A stretch of DNA of 64,000 bases. Source: Bacillota bacterium. GTDB taxonomy: Bacteria; Bacillota_I; Bacilli_A; RF39; UBA660. A program made the position numbers and the translations under genes. How positions within the stretch are numbered: position 1 is the first letter of the stretch; each line of letters starts with the position of its first letter. The stretch lies in assembly GCA_015059425.1 (NCBI GenBank), contig SVAM01000004.1, positions 31,004 through 95,003 on the forward strand. The letters run 5' to 3'. Under the pieces are notes generated by a model. That model was not told where the DNA came from. It was given only the letters and a program-made list of their open reading frames with translations, and did not search any database. Below, in pieces: positions 60,761 through 64,000 of this stretch.

Positions 60761-62544
60761 TGAGCGTTAAAAGTGAAATAGCTCCAAAAGGGATGGAGTT
60801 TAAACCAACAGAGTTTACATTAGGTGGTAAATATTGTACTATCATGACTATTATTAGTTTTCCTAAAAGTGTATATGTAGGATATTTATCTGATATAACT
60901 AGTATAAGTGGTGTTAAAGTTGCTATAAAACATATACCGATAGAATTTAGTACATTACAAAAAATGTTAAATAAAGAAATTGCGGATTTAAAAACAAGAT
61001 ATCAAAATGAAAGAGATAAAACTATTCAAGAACGTATTCGTCAAGATTATGAATCTTTAGAACAATTTATTTCAATGCTTGCCGCTACTCAAGCAAGAAT
61101 ATTTGATTTTCAAATGCATGTTATGATTTCAGCTGATTCTAAAGAAGATTTAGAAATTAAGAAAATGCAAGTACGTACTTACTTAGATGCTTTAGGTATG
61201 CGTGGAATAAGCTTAATGTTTGAACAAGAAAAAGTATTAAAATCAATTATTCCAATATTCCCTAAACAAGATATTGAAGAAAGAGTAGGTACTCCAATAC
61301 CTTCAGTATCTATCGCTGCTATGTATCCATTTGTATTTGATAGTGTTAAAGATCCAGGAAATGCTACATTGTTCGGAGTAGATTTCTCAGGCGGCGTTGT
61401 ATTATTTAATCAGTTCTTATATCAGATAAAAAAAGAACATAATAGAAACAATGCTAATATGATACTTCTTGGTACATCTGGTTCAGGTAAATCAACTGCA
61501 GCAAAATTACTTTTAAGAACTCACTTACGTAATGGATGTAAAGTAGTATGTATTGACCCTGAAGGAGAGCTAGAAGAAATGACTTATTCTTTAGGTGGTG
61601 ACTTCTTAGACTTAGGAAAAGGTGGAGATTTTGGTATGGTTAATCCACTTGAAGTTATAGTAGATGCTGATGAAGAAGAAATTGCGCAAGGTTTAGGTTA
61701 TACAATTTTAACTAGAACTTTACAACAATTAAAAGCATTTATGAAATATCTATATCCTGATATTGAAGAAGATGTACTTACTATGTTTAGTGAAATAGTT
61801 CAAGATACTTATAAGAGATATAAAATAGATTTTGATACAGATTTTACTAATTTAACTAGAGAAGATTATCCAACATTTGATGATGTATATGCAACTATTA
61901 AAGGTAGAATATTATCTATGCCTGATGCAACTAGAGAAAAAGATGTAATTGAAAGATTAGAGTTAAAAATAAGACCTTTAATAAAAGAACTTAGATATTA
62001 TTTTACAGGTCATACAACATTAAAATTTAATAGTGATTATATAGTATTTAATATAAAAGAATTAATGAATAGTGATGAAAATATTAAAAATGCATTATTC
62101 TTTAATATTTTAAAATATGCATGGGGCTTATGTTTAGATAAAAGTGTAAATACTGTAATGATGGTTGATGAAGCTCACGTATTACTTTCAAGTAGAAATG
62201 AATTAGGAGCAGAATTCTTAGCACAAATTCAAAGACGTTCTAGAAAATATAATACTGGTACAATAATTATTACTCAACAACCAACTGACTTTGCTGCTCC
62301 AAACTTAATTATGCATGGTAAAGCAATATTTGATAATGCATCATATTATTTAGTAATGGGACTAAGAAAACAAGCAGTCGATGATTTATCTAAATTAATT
62401 GATTTAAATGAATCAGAAAAAGATAGTATTAAGTATTATAATCAAGGTGAAGCATTATTTATCTGTGGTAATAGAAGAATGAGAATAAATGTTGTAGCAA
62501 CTCAAGAAGAACTTGATTCATTTGGCTCCGGAGGAGGTTTATAG
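60760..62544 (+). CDS. virB4: VirB4-like secretion ATPase
   Basis: 594 residues. Walker A LGTSGSGKSTAAKLLL near residue 240, Walker B VMMVDEAHVLLS near 470 and a TQQPTDF sensor region. It powers substrate transfer in type IV systems. It lacks the first ~180 residues of standard VirB4, which are encoded by the gene before. GGTGATGAG precedes the ATG, so this is a real start rather than readthrough. No VirD4 coupling protein or relaxase is in view. Confidence 0.88.
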   Translation: MSVKSEIAPKGMEFKPTEFTLGGKYCTIMTIISFPKSVYVGYLSDITSISGVKVAIKHIPIEFSTLQKMLNKEIADLKTRYQNERDKTIQERIRQDYESLEQFISMLAATQARIFDFQMHVMISADSKEDLEIKKMQVRTYLDALGMRGISLMFEQEKVLKSIIPIFPKQDIEERVGTPIPSVSIAAMYPFVFDSVKDPGNATLFGVDFSGGVVLFNQFLYQIKKEHNRNNANMILLGTSGSGKSTAAKLLLRTHLRNGCKVVCIDPEGELEEMTYSLGGDFLDLGKGGDFGMVNPLEVIVDADEEEIAQGLGYTILTRTLQQLKAFMKYLYPDIEEDVLTMFSEIVQDTYKRYKIDFDTDFTNLTREDYPTFDDVYATIKGRILSMPDATREKDVIERLELKIRPLIKELRYYFTGHTTLKFNSDYIVFNIKELMNSDENIKNALFFNILKYAWGLCLDKSVNTVMMVDEAHVLLSSRNELGAEFLAQIQRRSRKYNTGTIIITQQPTDFAAPNLIMHGKAIFDNASYYLVMGLRKQAVDDLSKLIDLNESEKDSIKYYNQGEALFICGNRRMRINVVATQEELDSFGSGGGL

Positions 62545-62565
62545 GAAGTTTAAAACTTCCTTTTT
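62544..62565 (+). terminator. Terminator of the VirB4 unit
   Basis: GGAAGTTT pairs exactly with AAACTTCC (8 bp) around A, followed by five T. Confidence 0.82.
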
Positions 62566-62572
62566 CTATACG

Positions 62573-62601
62573 TTGACAGACGTACAAATGTATTATATAA
62601 T
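62573..62601 (+). promoter_or_regulatory. Consensus promoter of the ORF6N gene
   Basis: TTGACA, 17-bp spacer, TATAAT. TACGT and ACGTA around the -35 form a short inverted repeat that could be an operator. Confidence 0.85.
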
Positions 62602-62623
62602 TATAATGTCAGGGGGAATAAAA

Positions 62624-63541
62624 ATGAATGAATTAATAGAAAAAGAAAATAAAATAAGAAAAATGATTTATGAAATACGTGGAAAAGAAGTAATGCTTGA
62701 TAGTGATTTAGCATTACTTTATGGAGTTGAAACAAAAAGAATTAATGAAGCAGTTAAACGTAATCCAAATAAATTTCCAGAAAGATTTTCTTGGAAACTA
62801 ACTGAAGAAGAAAGTAAACTTTGTTTGGTCGCAAAATGCGACCAAAAAATTGAAACTCGTGGTGGAAAATATAAAAATCCACAAGTTTTTACGGAACAAG
62901 GTGTTGCAATGTTAGCTACAATTTTAAAATCACAAAAAGCAATAGAAGTTAGTATCGCGATAATGGATGCTTTTGTAGCCATGAGACATTATTTAATAGA
63001 AAATAAAGATATATATCAAAGTTTAAATAATTTAAACAATGAAATAATGAATCATAAACAAATTTTAATAGAACATAATCATAAATTTGAAGAACTTTTT
63101 TCTAATTTTAAACAAACGGAGTTAAAAGAAAAAATATTTTTTAATAGACAATTTTACGATTCTTATTCTAAATTAATTGACATTATGAATGAAGCGAAAG
63201 AAGAATTAATAATCATAGATAGCTATGCAGATAAAACAGTATTAGATATGATATCTAAAATAAATAGTAAAGTGGTTTTAATAACTAAATCCAAAGGATT
63301 ATTAAAAGATATAGATATAAAGAAATATAATGCACAATATAATAATTTAAAAGTAATTCATAACAATGATTTTCATGACAGATTTATAATAATTGATAAA
63401 GAAATTATATATCATTTAGGAACATCTTTAAATAGTGTTGGTAAAAAGATATTTGCTATAAATAGATTAGAAGAAGAAAGTATAAAACAAAATTTTTTAG
63501 ATAAAGTTAAATTTGTAATAGGTGATAAAAAGCGGTTATAA
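62624..63541 (+). CDS. ORF6N-domain protein with PLD-like C-terminal domain
   Basis: 305 residues. The N-terminal ORF6N domain (EVMLDSDLALLYGVETKRINEA, FTEQGVAMLATIL) is a DNA-binding domain of phage antirepressors. A coiled linker follows, then a domain with DSYADKTVLDMI and HDRFIIIDKEIIYHLGTSLN, which looks like one phospholipase-D/nuclease-type half. Role unknown, often in accessory DNA. A coding palindrome lies before the Gln codon at 62824-62846. GGGGG precedes ATG 62624. Confidence 0.85.
   Translation: MNELIEKENKIRKMIYEIRGKEVMLDSDLALLYGVETKRINEAVKRNPNKFPERFSWKLTEEESKLCLVAKCDQKIETRGGKYKNPQVFTEQGVAMLATILKSQKAIEVSIAIMDAFVAMRHYLIENKDIYQSLNNLNNEIMNHKQILIEHNHKFEELFSNFKQTELKEKIFFNRQFYDSYSKLIDIMNEAKEELIIIDSYADKTVLDMISKINSKVVLITKSKGLLKDIDIKKYNAQYNNLKVIHNNDFHDRFIIIDKEIIYHLGTSLNSVGKKIFAINRLEEESIKQNFLDKVKFVIGDKKRL
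62824..62846. repeat. Perfect coding palindrome inside the ORF6N gene
   Basis: TTTGGTCGCA and TGCGACCAAA flank AAA. It encodes LVAKCDQ. The outer TTTGG and CCAAA are the same as in the palindrome at 52380, in an unrelated gene family. Confidence 0.93.
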
Positions 63542-63546
63542 AAATA

Positions 63547-63583
63547 AAAAAGTAATTGAATTAGTTAAATTCAATTACTTTTT
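63547..63583. terminator. Bidirectional terminator
   Basis: AAAAGTAATTGAAT pairs exactly with ATTCAATTACTTTT, with A and T runs, between convergent genes. Confidence 0.88.
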
Positions 63584-63588
63584 GTATA

Positions 63589-63807
63589 TTAAGCGTCTTC
63601 ACCAGCAGGTCCAGTAGGTCCCATTTCTCCTTGAACACCTTGAATACCTTGAACACCTTGTACACCTTGAATGCCTTGTGCTCCAGTAATGCCTGCTTCC
63701 CCTTGAATACCTTGTATCCCTTGAACACCTTGAATACCTTGAGGTCCAGTTGCTCCGGTTGCTCCATTGTATAAATCTTCTTTATATATTAAATTTGAAA
63801 GTTCCAT
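63589..63807 (-). CDS. Short collagen-like protein
   Basis: 72 residues. After about 14 residues it is an unbroken run of Gly-X-Y triplets, mostly GIQ, GVQ and GPT ([15 protein letters not shown] at the start of the run). Bacterial collagen-like proteins form triple helices, often at the surface, but this one has no signal peptide or anchor and is very short. AAGGATAAT precedes the ATG. Its start overlaps the upstream gene by 19 bp. The DNA is a run of near-identical 9- and 18-bp units. Confidence 0.75.
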   Translation of the reverse strand: MELSNLIYKEDLYNGATGATGPQGIQGVQGIQGIQGEAGITGAQGIQGVQGVQGIQGVQGEMGPTGPAGEDA

Positions 63808-64000
63808 ATTATCCTTATATCTCTTGAATTTGTTTCTTTGTCATAATGACCGATTAAAACTTTATCAATAAAATCGCCAACAATTTCAATATCAAGTTTA
63901 TCTATATGTCTGTACTTCTTAAAGATATTCTTTTTAGATTTTAAACTTTCTTTCATAGTTGTAGTAGTAGCTATGTCTTTTTTTATAATCTTCATTCTAT
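63789..64000 (-). CDS. Probable 3' end of a large serine recombinase (partial)
   Basis: The frame is open to the window edge. The visible part ends [19 protein letters not shown] and [11 protein letters not shown], which resembles the C-terminal end of large serine recombinases (EFIDKI...EIxWNF). An ATG at 63995 exists but I see no ribosome site, so this is more likely the tail of a longer gene. The identification is tentative. Confidence 0.5.
   Translation of the reverse strand, partial: RMKIIKKDIATTTTMKESLKSKKNIFKKYRHIDKLDIEIVGDFIDKVLIGHYDKETNSRDIRIIWNFQI

Noticed and set aside
57069-62544. Integrated conjugative element
   Set aside because: No relaxase, coupling protein or obvious attachment-site repeats were seen within the window. 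It cannot be excluded because the right side may continue beyond 64 kb.
63561-63767. Lys/Val-rich reading frame in the collagen-like region
   Set aside because: It is a frame-shifted shadow of the Gly-X-Y repeat DNA and has no ribosome site.
1-64000. UGA read as tryptophan, as in mycoplasmas
   Set aside because: Conserved Trp positions use TGG, and several genes end at TGA directly before or overlapping the next start (for example 3090, 26045, 41066).

Overview
The window is very AT-rich chromosomal DNA, read with the standard code (UGA is a stop, TGG encodes Trp). Gene content is that of a small-genome Bacillota/Mycoplasmatota-type bacterium, plausibly one of the uncultured gut lineages near the Mollicutes (RF39-like). 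This placement is an inference. It rests on the base composition, the Bacillota-type genes (rnjA/rnjB, dnaD, ylxM, a T-box, YtxH-like and Cse60-like proteins) and a tmRNA whose proteolysis tag ends in YAFA, the ending known from Mollicutes. Unlike true mycoplasmas it makes peptidoglycan: murC, murE with a DNPR motif (meso-diaminopimelate type), a MurJ/SpoVB-like flippase, and a class B sortase with an adjacent substrate.

Layout. 0-10 kb: GNAT acetyltransferase, mscL-miaA-cca-dnaD-nth run, ftsK (reverse), ftsY-ylxM, pyk. 10-22 kb: NUDIX protein, DUF1016 nuclease, ClpC-like ATPase, ThyX-like protein plus dTMP kinase, second DUF1016, trans-sulfuration PLP enzyme, murE, and a two-gene NHEJ module (ku plus ligase). 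21.5-34 kb: RNase J1, redoxin-like and small proteins, trmL, ssrA, orphan sufB, ssb, XRE regulator, RNase J2. 34-45 kb: envelope proteins, an InlB-repeat surface protein, a T-box followed by M29 aminopeptidase and tyrS, a cyclophilin lipoprotein, and the flippase. 45-52 kb: trmB, class B sortase with a divergent sortase substrate, lysS, pduL, dusB. 51.8-52.5 kb is an accessory patch: a 23-bp-period repeat element, a candidate type I toxin-antitoxin and a broken DUF1016 gene. 52.5-62.5 kb: murC, then a type IV secretion-like operon (two secreted proteins with VirB2-like tails, a TrbL/VirB6-like protein, a PrgI-like protein, a two-piece VirB4). 62.6-64 kb: an ORF6N protein, a collagen-like gene and the 3' end of a probable serine recombinase.

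Three things stand out. First, perfect or near-perfect palindromes lie inside the coding sequence of DUF1016 and ORF6N genes, each just before a conserved Gln or Lys codon; they differ in sequence and length, and a fourth survives in a DUF1016 remnant. Second, an intergenic element of about 95-103 bp occurs three times (16.05, 30.53 and 51.87 kb). It has TTTTACAGATTT/AAATCTGTA ends and internal CAGATTT units mostly 23 bp apart, and a promoter -35 box directly follows each copy. Third, a secretion-type T4SS-like locus has no relaxase or coupling protein in view and sits among housekeeping genes.

Genes are mostly in short operons with TAATG or ATGA overlaps, closed by intrinsic terminators that are often bidirectional between convergent genes. 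All functions are read from sequence by eye; no searches were run.
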